DNA from: an uncultured Tateyamaria sp.
GTDB lineage: Bacteria > Pseudomonadota > Alphaproteobacteria > Rhodobacterales > Rhodobacteraceae
NCBI GenBank assembly: GCA_905480645.1
Contig: CAJQRC010000017.1
Coordinates: forward strand, 1 to 64,000
Length of the DNA: 64,000 nt
Direction: 5' to 3'
Shown here: positions 1 to 8,671 of the stretch, piece after piece
How positions within the stretch are numbered: position 1 is the first letter of the stretch
Layout: each line of letters starts with the position of its first letter
The notes under the pieces: generated by a model
The model's database searches: none
Told to the model about the DNA's origin: nothing
The model's input: only the letters and a program-made list of their open reading frames with translations
Translations under genes and position numbers: made by a program

Positions 1-1
1 T

Positions 2-412
2 TCGGTAATCTGGGTTGGTTTTGGAATAGCGTCATCACTTGTTCTGACGCCTGGTGGGCTGGTTTTAACAAGATCCGCACAGGCAAAAGACCGAGCAGCA
101 GTCTTTGCTGCACAATTCTCGCTCAGCCATGCTGGCTGGCTCGTGGCATATCCCTTGGCTGGATGGGCTGCGACATGGGTATCGCTTGAAGCAGCAGCTT
201 TTGTACTATCTGTACTCTGTGTAGTAATGACAATTTTAGCTCTGCAAGTATGGCCATCACATGATCCACTGGAGCGCGAACACTCGCACCCCGAATTGCC
301 GAGCAATCATCCGCACCTGCGCGACCCAGTTGCAAACGGCGCAAACCACCGGCACTTTCATGCTTACACAATTGATAATCTGCATCCAAATTGGGTTGAT
401 AACCCTACATGA
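2..412 (+). CDS. MFS transporter, C-terminal part (truncated by window start)
   Basis: Frame 2 is open from the window edge: SVIWVGFGIASSLVLTPGGLVLTRSAQAKDRAAVFAAQFSLSHAGWLVAYPLAGW..., a typical MFS TM/loop pattern. Confidence 0.6.
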   Translation, partial: SVIWVGFGIASSLVLTPGGLVLTRSAQAKDRAAVFAAQFSLSHAGWLVAYPLAGWAATWVSLEAAAFVLSVLCVVMTILALQVWPSHDPLEREHSHPELPSNHPHLRDPVANGANHRHFHAYTIDNLHPNWVDNPT

Positions 413-445
413 TGCTTGAAAACACAAACCAAAGGGATCTTTCTG

Positions 446-1912
446 ATGCCTTCATTCGAGACTGACAATTTGGATTACCTTGGCCTTACCGCTTTGCGAG
501 AGCGCCTGAAATCTGACCTTAACAGTTTGCTTTATCCGGGCAAAAATTGGGTGCCTCCGCGTAATGGAGTGACTGATACAGTTATTATTGGTGGCGGCAT
601 GTGCGGTATGGTTGTTTGGCTGTCCCTGACTACTGGAGGCATGCGCAACATCCGTGTATTAGACCGGGCCGTTGAGGGTCATGAGGGGCCTTGGGTGACC
701 TATGCGCGCATGGAGACACTTCGGTCGCCCAAAAATCTCACTGGCCCAGCTTTTGGTCATGGCGCATTAACGTTTCAGGCGTGGTATCGGGCCCAATTTG
801 GCGCGGCAGAATGGGAGGCGCTCGATAAGATCCCCCGAGTAATGTGGATGGATTACCTACGCTGGTATCGGGACACCCTGAACATTCCTATCGAAAACGG
901 TGTTTCAGTTGATCGTGTTGAACCCGAGGGCGATCTTTTGAGATTAACGGTATCAGGCAGTACAACCGATACAATCCTTTGCAGAAAGCTAGTCTTTGCA
1001 ACAGGCCGTGATGGTATAGGTGGTCCAAATATCCCTAAGTTTATAACTCAGCTCCCAAGTCATCTTTGGGCTCATAGCGCCAATAAAATTGACTTTTCTG
1101 TTCTCAAGGACAAGCGCGTTGCTGTGATCGGTGTCGGTGCATCCGCAATAGATAACGCCGCCGAAGCTCTTGAGGCTGGAGCTCGCGAAGTCCGGCATTT
1201 GGTGCGACGTACAGAAATGCCAACAATCAACAAAATGATGGGAATTGGCAGTTATGGCTTCACTGCTGGCTTTGCTGCGTTATCTGACGAGTGGCGCTGG
1301 CGTTTTATGCAGTACTCTTTTGCTACCCAAACACCCCCGCCGCATGGATCAACGCTCCGCGTCAGTAAGTTTGAAAATGCGTATTTCCATTTTGGAAAGG
1401 AAACCATCCGGATTGAACAGAGCGGACCTGGTGCTGAAATCTTTTTCGCAGACGGAACATCTTACTTCGCAGATTTTATCATTTTGGGTACTGGATTTGT
1501 TATTGATCCGATGGCCCGCACTGAATTTGGGGATACGGCTGGGAATATTCTGCTTTGGCAAGACGTTTACAAGCCGCCAAAAGATGAAGAAAATAATGAT
1601 TTAGGTCGGTTTCCTTATCTTAATCAGGACTTTACTTTTAGCGAGAAAAACCCTGGCACAGCTCCTTGGTTGAGCAATGTCTACTGTTTTAACTATGGTG
1701 CAGCAGCTAGCCTTGGCAAGGTTAGTGGTGATATCCCTGGCATTAGCGAAGGCGCCGCTTGGTTAGCTCGTGAGGTGGCTGCAAAGCTATATTCTGAAGA
1801 TGTAGAAACTCATTGGCAGGCCATGCTGGACTATGACAAACCCGAACTTGTTGGTGATGAGTGGGTGTCCACCGAACTTGAACAAAACACCCAAAAAGGA
1901 AAGGTGGCATGA
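446..1912 (+). CDS. FAD/NAD(P)-binding flavoprotein monooxygenase-like (FMO/SidA-like)
   Basis: N-terminal VIIGGGMCG dinucleotide motif, second Rossmann motif VAVIGVGASA, and late IILGTGF. Track start at 416 is a TTG; the first ATG in frame is at 446. Confidence 0.75.
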   Translation: MPSFETDNLDYLGLTALRERLKSDLNSLLYPGKNWVPPRNGVTDTVIIGGGMCGMVVWLSLTTGGMRNIRVLDRAVEGHEGPWVTYARMETLRSPKNLTGPAFGHGALTFQAWYRAQFGAAEWEALDKIPRVMWMDYLRWYRDTLNIPIENGVSVDRVEPEGDLLRLTVSGSTTDTILCRKLVFATGRDGIGGPNIPKFITQLPSHLWAHSANKIDFSVLKDKRVAVIGVGASAIDNAAEALEAGAREVRHLVRRTEMPTINKMMGIGSYGFTAGFAALSDEWRWRFMQYSFATQTPPPHGSTLRVSKFENAYFHFGKETIRIEQSGPGAEIFFADGTSYFADFIILGTGFVIDPMARTEFGDTAGNILLWQDVYKPPKDEENNDLGRFPYLNQDFTFSEKNPGTAPWLSNVYCFNYGAAASLGKVSGDIPGISEGAAWLAREVAAKLYSEDVETHWQAMLDYDKPELVGDEWVSTELEQNTQKGKVA

Positions 1913-2388
1913 GCCCGTTTGATACCACCACATCTATTGCGTCTGGAGTTACTGAAACAGGTCCTATTGCTGAAGCTATCAGGACTCGCAGTAATATTTT
2001 TGAGATGACGCAAGCTGCAGAGGATGCAGTCCTTCGTCCTAAGGAGTTTGGCGCGTTTCCACATGATTTTCGCGCAGCGCTGGCCGCACGCATTGCGGCA
2101 CACGCGGGTGATGCAAACTTAGCTGCACAGTATGCTAATTGTACTAGCGGCATGGCTGACTTAAGTGATCCTTCACACAACAGTGCAGAAGATCACAAAG
2201 TCCTGATTGCGTTTGTCGATAAAACTTCCAACGCAACCAAAGATATTTCTGCAGACGACATTTCTCTTTTACAAAGTTCTGGCGTCAGCGATGCAGATAT
2301 CGTTCGTTTGTGTGAACTGGTAGCCTTTGTTGCCTATCAAGTCCGTGTTGCCGCAGGTTTGCGCTTGCTTCAGGGAAATAAAGCATGA
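1909..2388 (+). CDS. CMD-domain protein (carboxymuconolactone decarboxylase/AhpD-like), no CxxC motif
   Basis: 159 aa, ATGA overlap with upstream gene; resembles the paired CMD proteins of the Avi_7170 type; lacks CxxC. Confidence 0.6.
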   Translation: MSPFDTTTSIASGVTETGPIAEAIRTRSNIFEMTQAAEDAVLRPKEFGAFPHDFRAALAARIAAHAGDANLAAQYANCTSGMADLSDPSHNSAEDHKVLIAFVDKTSNATKDISADDISLLQSSGVSDADIVRLCELVAFVAYQVRVAAGLRLLQGNKA

Positions 2389-2972
2389 GCCGTGTGATCC
2401 ATAAATTCACACGTCGCGTGCCGGAATGGAAACCTCGGGTTAAGCCCGTTGAACTTAACTCAGCAACACCTGAACAGCTGAATGCGCTTAAAGTCACGCC
2501 TTCTAATACTAAGGTTTCTAGCTATGTTTTGACACTCGCGCACGACGTGGAAAGCCTCACCGTAAGGTCTCCTCTCTTCAATGCAATAATGTATGACAAA
2601 GGCGGGATGTCACGCGCCGAACGCGAGCTTGGGGCGATAGCCGCATCAATGGTAAACCGTTGTATTTACTGCGCCGCTGTTCATGCCGATCGTCACGCGC
2701 AACTGGAAAAAAGTACAGAGGTAACGGATCAGCTTTTTGCGCAAGGGGTTAATGCTGATCTGTCAGTTCGTGATGCCGCGATATTCGCCTTTGCCTACAA
2801 GTTATCCAAAGCACCACCTGAGGCAGGACCAGAAGATATAGCTGCCTTACGCGATGCCGGGTTATCGGATGAAGAAATCTTAGACTTAATCTTGTCATCC
2901 TCACTGTTTGGCTGGGCTAACAGGCTAATGCATGTTCTTGGTGATCCCGTTCGTCCGGAGGAGGCCGTATGA
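2385..2972 (+). CDS. Alkylhydroperoxidase/CMD-domain protein with CxxC motif
   Basis: AhpD-like motif CIYCAAVHADRH; ATGA overlap with preceding CDS; resembles Avi_7169-type family. Confidence 0.75.
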   Translation: MSRVIHKFTRRVPEWKPRVKPVELNSATPEQLNALKVTPSNTKVSSYVLTLAHDVESLTVRSPLFNAIMYDKGGMSRAERELGAIAASMVNRCIYCAAVHADRHAQLEKSTEVTDQLFAQGVNADLSVRDAAIFAFAYKLSKAPPEAGPEDIAALRDAGLSDEEILDLILSSSLFGWANRLMHVLGDPVRPEEAV

Positions 2973-4072
2973 TTAAGAGCAAACGTGTTGGTTTGGCAGG
3001 TGCGGGTTCTATTGCTCTGGGTACGGCAGCGCTCTTGGTGGATCAGGGTCACGACCCGATGCTCTGGTCTCCCTCTGGATCTGGCACGGTGGGCCTCGAT
3101 GGAGAAATCACCGCTGAAGGTGCGCTTGAATTGAATTTTAATCCAAGGATTGCCAAGTCGGCAAAAGACTTGGTTGATGAAAACGATGTCCTTATTATCG
3201 CGCTGCCAGCTTATGGGCATAAAACTGTAATGGACGCACTGGCGCCGCATATCCGGATGGAACAGCAAGTCATTGTGTCATCCCATGCATCTATGGGCGC
3301 ACTTTATCTAATGCGCTTGCTGAAAGCTCGTAATGTCACAGTGCCGATCACGGCTTGGGGTACCACAGTGGTAACTGGTCGACGGCAAAATGGCCCAGTC
3401 GTTCGTGTGAATACAGTTCGTAGCCGTGTGGATCTCTGCACTATCCCCGAAACCCAGTCAGATTGCGCACTTACAATGTGTCAGAGCCTGTTTGGAGATC
3501 GCTTTCAGCCGCGTGCAGGTCTTCTTGCGGTTTCACTGTCAAATCTTAATCCACAGAACCATCTGGGCATAGCACTTGGTAACATTACAAGAATGGAACG
3601 AGGTGAAGTCTGGAGCCAGGGTCAGAATGTGACGCCCAAAATTGGGCGTCTGTTGGAGAGGCTTGATCTTGAACGTTTGACGATTGCTGACGCGTTGGGC
3701 TTGCAAGTCAAAACTATTTTTGAGCACTTCCACCTCAGCTTCCATGTGCCTGTGGCTTCGATTTCCGCGATGAATCAGCAAATGCACGAAAAGGGCAATG
3801 GTGGCACTGGGCCAGCAACCAGCGATAGTCGCTATGTGACTGAAGATGTGCCATATGGCCTGCAATTGACTGCTGTCTTGGGCCGTTTGGTCGCTCGACC
3901 TGCAATTCTGCATGAAGCTGGAATAGCCATGTTTTCAGCCATGTATGACAGGGATTTCGCTCGTGAAAATGCTTTACTCACGGCGCTCCAATTGGAGCAA
4001 TATAGTCTTGACGATCTGCAACATTCCGCCCGTACCGGACTGTTATGTTGGACAGATGACCCTAGACTGTAA
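2969..4072 (+). CDS. NAD/NADP octopine/nopaline dehydrogenase family protein
   Basis: N-terminal GAGSIALGTAA Rossmann motif and opine-dehydrogenase-like C-terminal domain (NLNPQNHLGIALGN...); ATGA overlap. Confidence 0.75.
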   Translation: MIKSKRVGLAGAGSIALGTAALLVDQGHDPMLWSPSGSGTVGLDGEITAEGALELNFNPRIAKSAKDLVDENDVLIIALPAYGHKTVMDALAPHIRMEQQVIVSSHASMGALYLMRLLKARNVTVPITAWGTTVVTGRRQNGPVVRVNTVRSRVDLCTIPETQSDCALTMCQSLFGDRFQPRAGLLAVSLSNLNPQNHLGIALGNITRMERGEVWSQGQNVTPKIGRLLERLDLERLTIADALGLQVKTIFEHFHLSFHVPVASISAMNQQMHEKGNGGTGPATSDSRYVTEDVPYGLQLTAVLGRLVARPAILHEAGIAMFSAMYDRDFARENALLTALQLEQYSLDDLQHSARTGLLCWTDDPRL

Positions 4073-4082
4073 ACTCTAGGGT
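4059..4082 (+). promoter_or_regulatory. Hairpin overlapping the dehydrogenase stop codon, upstream of SBP gene
   Basis: 8-bp perfect stem accctaga/tctagggt, 8-nt loop. Confidence 0.5.
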
Positions 4083-4123
4083 GTACGGAAAAACACGAAA
4101 CGAACCAACAAGGAGAAGCTAAA

Positions 4124-5233
4124 ATGACTAAACTAATCCTAAATCGTCGCCGTTTTATTGGCACGACCGCGATGGCTGGTGTCGCATTGGCAAGTCCCGC
4201 GTATTTGCGCCGTGCTTCGGCCCAAGGCAGTGGGGAGGTCAATATTTGGACTTATAACGACTTTGTTCCCCAAAGCTTTAAAGAGCAGTTCGAGGCTGAT
4301 ACCGGTATCAAGGTGAATATTCGACTAGTTGATGATCAGGGAAAACAGTACAACTTACTGGCTGCAGAACAGCCCAACCCAACCGTTGATATCATGACTG
4401 TAGCAGGTCACCGTTTCCTTCAATTCATCGATAATAAATTGCTGGCCCCTCTGGATACCGATCGCCTCAGTAACTGGGGCAACATCAACCCAAGCTTTTC
4501 AGAAAGTGATTGGTCGACTATCAACGGTGAAAAATGGGGTGCGCCGATCCTCTCGGGTATGGAAGTTTTATCCTATAATACTGATCTTGTTTCGCAAGAA
4601 GAAGCCATGACTTGGGATACACTGTTTTCTGATAAATATGCGGGCCAAACAGCTTACATTATTCAGGATATGATGTCGATCATTATGCTTAAAATGGGCT
4701 ATGATGGTAATATGGTCGCCTATTTGGATGATCCAGAAAAAGCTGCCGCCATTGTGAACGAGGCCAAGCAGTATCTGATCGATAAGAAACCGCTTGTTCG
4801 CAAATACTATGACAGTGGGGCAGAAGTGCAGCAGATGTTCGTCAATCAAGACATCGCGTTAGGCCATAGCTGGAATGGACCGGCTGCGGCGCTCATTAAC
4901 GATGGCTTTCCGCTTGCTATGACTATCCCTAACGAAGGCTCTTATGGTTTTGTCTATACCTACAACGTGGCTAATAACGCGCCAAACGTTGACAATGCGT
5001 ATACTTTTCTAAACGCAATTCTTGCTTCGCCTGAAATTGGTGCTGCAATGACCAAGGCTTCCGGCTTTATCTCGACCTACAAGGATGCGACAAACTATCT
5101 GACTGACCTTGAAAAGGCATCAACGTCCTTTCCAGAAGAACAACTGGCAAATCTCCAATTCTTCCGCGCAGAAGCGAACGAGATGAAATATGGACTGGTT
5201 GACCCAGCTGTTGAGGCTGTGAAAGCTGCCTGA
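4124..5233 (+). CDS. ABC transporter periplasmic substrate-binding protein (spermidine/putrescine type), Tat signal
   Basis: RRRFIGTTAMAG twin-arginine leader; PotD/PotF-like body; followed by two permeases and an ATPase. Confidence 0.85.
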   Translation: MTKLILNRRRFIGTTAMAGVALASPAYLRRASAQGSGEVNIWTYNDFVPQSFKEQFEADTGIKVNIRLVDDQGKQYNLLAAEQPNPTVDIMTVAGHRFLQFIDNKLLAPLDTDRLSNWGNINPSFSESDWSTINGEKWGAPILSGMEVLSYNTDLVSQEEAMTWDTLFSDKYAGQTAYIIQDMMSIIMLKMGYDGNMVAYLDDPEKAAAIVNEAKQYLIDKKPLVRKYYDSGAEVQQMFVNQDIALGHSWNGPAAALINDGFPLAMTIPNEGSYGFVYTYNVANNAPNVDNAYTFLNAILASPEIGAAMTKASGFISTYKDATNYLTDLEKASTSFPEEQLANLQFFRAEANEMKYGLVDPAVEAVKAA

Positions 5234-5246
5234 TCCTAACTAATTA

Positions 5247-5273
5247 GTGGCCCGCCATTAAGTGGCGGGCCAC
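5247..5273 (+). promoter_or_regulatory. Intercistronic GC-rich hairpin between SBP and permease genes
   Basis: gtggcccgcca-ttaag-tggcgggccac, 11-bp perfect stem, no clear poly-T. Confidence 0.7.
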
Positions 5274-5304
5274 ACTTTATTCTCGGCAAAAGGAAATCTG
5301 CAAG

Positions 5305-6291
5305 ATGACCTATGACGCGTCTGTCCAAAAAGACGGTGATGACAGTACTACATCGGGTGGCAGTCGTCCGTTCTGGGGCCGTATCGTTAATTGGAGACCG
5401 TATCAAGGCTTGGTCGCAATCGTCACTGTATCACCGCGCAGACAGTTCTTCATCCTTGTTGCATTTCCCGTCCTATGGCTACTGACCCAGCATCTTGGTC
5501 CAATGCTCCAAATGCTGCACGTGTCCCTGCTTGATGCCTATCCTGTAGCTCCAGGAACAGCACATACGTTTACATTCGACAATTACATGCGGTTTTTAGG
5601 AGATCGCATCTTTTGGCAGCCTTTCTTTCGTACGTTAACCTTTGCAGCAGTTTTTACTTTTTGCACACTGATCATCACGTATCCTGTTGCCTATTTTCTT
5701 GCCCGACACGTGAGCCGCAAGAATCGAATGCTTATGCTGTTGCTTTTGTTAATCCCATTTTGGGTGGGCGAAATCGTGCGCACATATGCGATTATGATCC
5801 TGTTAGGTAATACGGGGGCAGTTAATCAGGTTCTTAAATGGGTCGGCCTTATCGATCGCCCGATCCCGTTTATGTATACCAGTTTTTCAATGGGTGTAGG
5901 CATCGTCTACCTTACAGCACTTTACATGTTATTACCGCTCTATTCCGCTCTAGAAAAACTTCCAAAGAGTTACAATGAAGCTGCTGCAGATCTTGGCGCA
6001 GGTGCCTGGACCCGTTTCCGTCGAGTCACGTTGCCTTTGACCTTAGAAGGTATCTCTTCAGGGTGTACGCTAGTCTTTTTGATTTCAACTGGATTTTACG
6101 CGACACCCGTCCTTTTAGGGGGCCCATCGACCACGGTGTTCGCCGAAACGATTGCTGGTTTTTTCCACGTTGCTGGCGATGAGTGGCCAACTGGTGCCGC
6201 ATTTGCTGTAATTATGTTTGCAGGCGCACTAGCAATTACTGGCGTGTTCCAACGCCTGATGAAAGCTCTACGCAAAGGAGATACGGCATGA
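5305..6291 (+). CDS. ABC transporter permease (PotB-like)
   Basis: Multiple TM segments and EAA-loop region (YNEAAADLGAGAWTRFRRVTLPLT). Confidence 0.85.
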   Translation: MTYDASVQKDGDDSTTSGGSRPFWGRIVNWRPYQGLVAIVTVSPRRQFFILVAFPVLWLLTQHLGPMLQMLHVSLLDAYPVAPGTAHTFTFDNYMRFLGDRIFWQPFFRTLTFAAVFTFCTLIITYPVAYFLARHVSRKNRMLMLLLLLIPFWVGEIVRTYAIMILLGNTGAVNQVLKWVGLIDRPIPFMYTSFSMGVGIVYLTALYMLLPLYSALEKLPKSYNEAAADLGAGAWTRFRRVTLPLTLEGISSGCTLVFLISTGFYATPVLLGGPSTTVFAETIAGFFHVAGDEWPTGAAFAVIMFAGALAITGVFQRLMKALRKGDTA

Positions 6292-7079
6292 ACCGTGGTA
6301 ACCGAGTTGCGCTAGCCTGTTGCTATTGGGCTCTTGTTGTATACGTCTTTGTACCGTTGATTTTAATGATCGTCATGGGATTCAAGGATAGTAAGTTCAT
6401 CGGCTTTCCAATTCAGTCCTGGACACTTGATTGGTACGCAGGCGTTTTTTCTGACGCAGAGGTTTTATACACGTTTGGATATTCCGTTCTAATCGCAGTG
6501 CTGTCGACGCTGATTTCAGTGATTGTTGGGACTTGGATCGCGGTGCTCTTAGAAGGTCGTAAATTCTGGGGACGCGCCGTTATGTTTGGTTTAATGGTAC
6601 TACCAGCACTGGTGCCTGGCATCATTTCCGCTATCGCTTTTCGTATTTATGCGCGGTGGCTGGGTATTGAACCCGGAATAGGGGCGATTGTCTGGGCGCA
6701 CGCGGTTCATAATGTGCCTTTTGTATCGCTCGTCATAATGGCCCGCCTTTCAACTTTGCCCAAAAGCCAGATTGAAGCGGCGCGCGACCTCGGGGCAGAT
6801 GCTTTAATTGCTTTTATGCGCGTCACGCTACCCTACCTTGTACCAGCTATCCTCGGTGCTAGCGTGTTTTGCCTGCTACTCAGTTTCGACGATTTTGTCC
6901 GGTCCTTCTTCCTTGGTGGGTATGAGCCCACCCTCCCGGTTTTGATTTTTGCAATGCTAAGGTCGGGCATGTCCCCTGAGATTAATGCGATCGCAACTGC
7001 CGCTCTCGTGTTGACTGCTGCAATCGGTATCTGGGCCGAACGATTCACTCGCCAAAATAGTAAGGAAAGCCAAGTATGA
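6288..7079 (+). CDS. ABC transporter permease (PotC-like)
   Basis: ATGA overlap start at 6288 (MNRGNRVALACCYW...), EAA loop IEAARDLGADALIAFMRVTLPYL. The longer track ORF from 6183 overlaps the preceding gene. Confidence 0.85.
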   Translation: MNRGNRVALACCYWALVVYVFVPLILMIVMGFKDSKFIGFPIQSWTLDWYAGVFSDAEVLYTFGYSVLIAVLSTLISVIVGTWIAVLLEGRKFWGRAVMFGLMVLPALVPGIISAIAFRIYARWLGIEPGIGAIVWAHAVHNVPFVSLVIMARLSTLPKSQIEAARDLGADALIAFMRVTLPYLVPAILGASVFCLLLSFDDFVRSFFLGGYEPTLPVLIFAMLRSGMSPEINAIATAALVLTAAIGIWAERFTRQNSKESQV

Positions 7080-8155
7080 CGTCTCCTCTTGTCCATATTG
7101 ATGGAATTTCCAAGCGCTTTGGCGACGCAATAGCGTTGGAGCAACTGTCACTGGATATTGCAGAAGGCGAATTCGTGACGTTCTTAGGTCCTTCAGGCTG
7201 CGGAAAATCTACAACCTTGCGAATACTTGGCGGTTTTGAAAAGCCGGACACGGGATCCATTATTCTCGATGGTGAGGACATAACCAAACACCCGCCAGAA
7301 AAGCGTCATGTGAACATGGTTTTCCAGGACTATGCGCTGTTTCCGCATATGACTGTACTGCAAAACATCGCATTTGCGCTGGAACTTAAAGGGATGCGCA
7401 AAGCTGAAATTAAAAAGCGATTAGACGAAATCATGTCTTTCCTAGAGCTTGATGGCTATGGTCATCGCTATCCTGGACAGTTGTCAGGCGGTCAGCGACA
7501 GAGAGTTGCGCTCGCCCGTGCTTTGGCACCCGATCCTGCTCTTTTGCTACTGGACGAACCGCTTGGAGCCTTGGATGCCAAGCTGCGCGGCCAAGTCCAG
7601 CGCGAACTGAAGTCTATTCAACGTCAGACAAACAAAACCTTTTTTTTCGTGACGCACGATCAGGAGGAAGCACTAACAATGTCTGATCGGATCGTGGTGA
7701 TGAACCATGGTCGTGTTGAACAAGATGGCACCCCAGAAGAACTCTATTTCCAACCCGCCAGTCGATTTGTTGCTGAATTTATTGGAGAGACCAATCTGCT
7801 TTCGGGTAAAATGCGTGGTGTAGAGGGTAGTACAGTTGTGATGGATTGGTTTGGCCTTACACTCCGTGGACACGCGCCCTCGGGCATTCCTGTTGAAGGT
7901 GCTGATATCACGGCATCTATCCGACTGGAAAAGCTGGAACTACACGGCTCCCGACCTGATCTGTCGAACGCCGTCCAAGGCCGGATCACCAATAAAATCT
8001 TTCTTGGTAGTCGCATGGCAGTTGATATAATTATTGAACAAAAGGACAGTGCAAAACTAAGAGCTTTTGTGGATGCGGACACCGGACAATCAATTGGTGA
8101 TAACCTAATTTGGATTGCGTGGGACAGTAATTGCATGACTGTTTTGCGTGACTAA
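7076..8155 (+). CDS. ABC transporter ATP-binding protein (PotA-like)
   Basis: Walker A GPSGCGKST, signature LSGGQRQRVALARAL, Walker B LLLLDEP, C-terminal TOBE-like region. Confidence 0.93.
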   Translation: MTSPLVHIDGISKRFGDAIALEQLSLDIAEGEFVTFLGPSGCGKSTTLRILGGFEKPDTGSIILDGEDITKHPPEKRHVNMVFQDYALFPHMTVLQNIAFALELKGMRKAEIKKRLDEIMSFLELDGYGHRYPGQLSGGQRQRVALARALAPDPALLLLDEPLGALDAKLRGQVQRELKSIQRQTNKTFFFVTHDQEEALTMSDRIVVMNHGRVEQDGTPEELYFQPASRFVAEFIGETNLLSGKMRGVEGSTVVMDWFGLTLRGHAPSGIPVEGADITASIRLEKLELHGSRPDLSNAVQGRITNKIFLGSRMAVDIIIEQKDSAKLRAFVDADTGQSIGDNLIWIAWDSNCMTVLRD

Positions 8156-8343
8156 TGGTATTAAAATTTAGTCGCAATCATACTCCTAATTGTTCGATCG
8201 GCATTTAATAAGCTTTTAAATTAAACCAAAGCACTCGGTCACTTGCTCGATTACAATTAATTCATTAACCTCGTGAACTTGTCCGCTGGCACTAGGACGG
8301 CTAGAAAAAGTCCATTTGATAAAAAAATAATGATCCCAACAGT

Positions 8344-8385
8344 GTGGCTAGGCTCACTCCCCTCCCAAACAGAGAGCCTAGCCAC
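8344..8385 (+). ncRNA. Putative structured RNA hairpin with C-rich loop
   Basis: 12-bp perfect stem gtggctaggctc/gagcctagccac with 18-nt loop actcccctcccaaacaga in a ~780-bp intergenic region. Confidence 0.4.
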
Positions 8386-8570
8386 CTAATCTCAAGCGCA
8401 TGCTGGCATGTGCGAGACATTCTTTGTTTATAAAGTGATAAGTTATTAATCAGTAACCTGGCTTATTGCCGCATATTTAATACATGTATTGCAGTTACTT
8501 ATGCATATTTTGCATGGCGGAAATGCAATATTGGTGATTGCTGCATCGCAGAATTTCAGGCACGTTATAC

Positions 8571-8671
8571 ACAACGGATGGTTCCTCCCTGAACATTTGT
8601 TTGTTTTGAAAATTCTTCCTCCCAGAAATTTTCAATGTTATGGCGGTACCTTCGGGTATCGCCTTTTTTTT
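8571..8671 (+). ncRNA. Putative trans-acting sRNA with anti-SD-like loops and intrinsic terminator (5' end uncertain)
   Basis: Hairpin gttc-ctccct-gaac (8581-8594), hairpin ttgaaaatt-cttcctcccaga-aattttcaa (8606-8635), terminator ggcggtacc-ttcg-ggtatcgcc-T8 (8642-8671). Confidence 0.55.
8642..8671 (+). terminator. Rho-independent terminator with UUCG tetraloop
   Basis: 9-bp stem (one G-U) GGCGGTACC/GGTATCGCC, UUCG loop, 8 T. Confidence 0.85.

Noticed and set aside
6183-6287. Extended N-terminus of the PotC-like permease (start 6183)
   Set aside because: Lies inside the preceding permease CDS in another frame; the ATGA-overlap start at 6288 gives a normal TM N-terminus.
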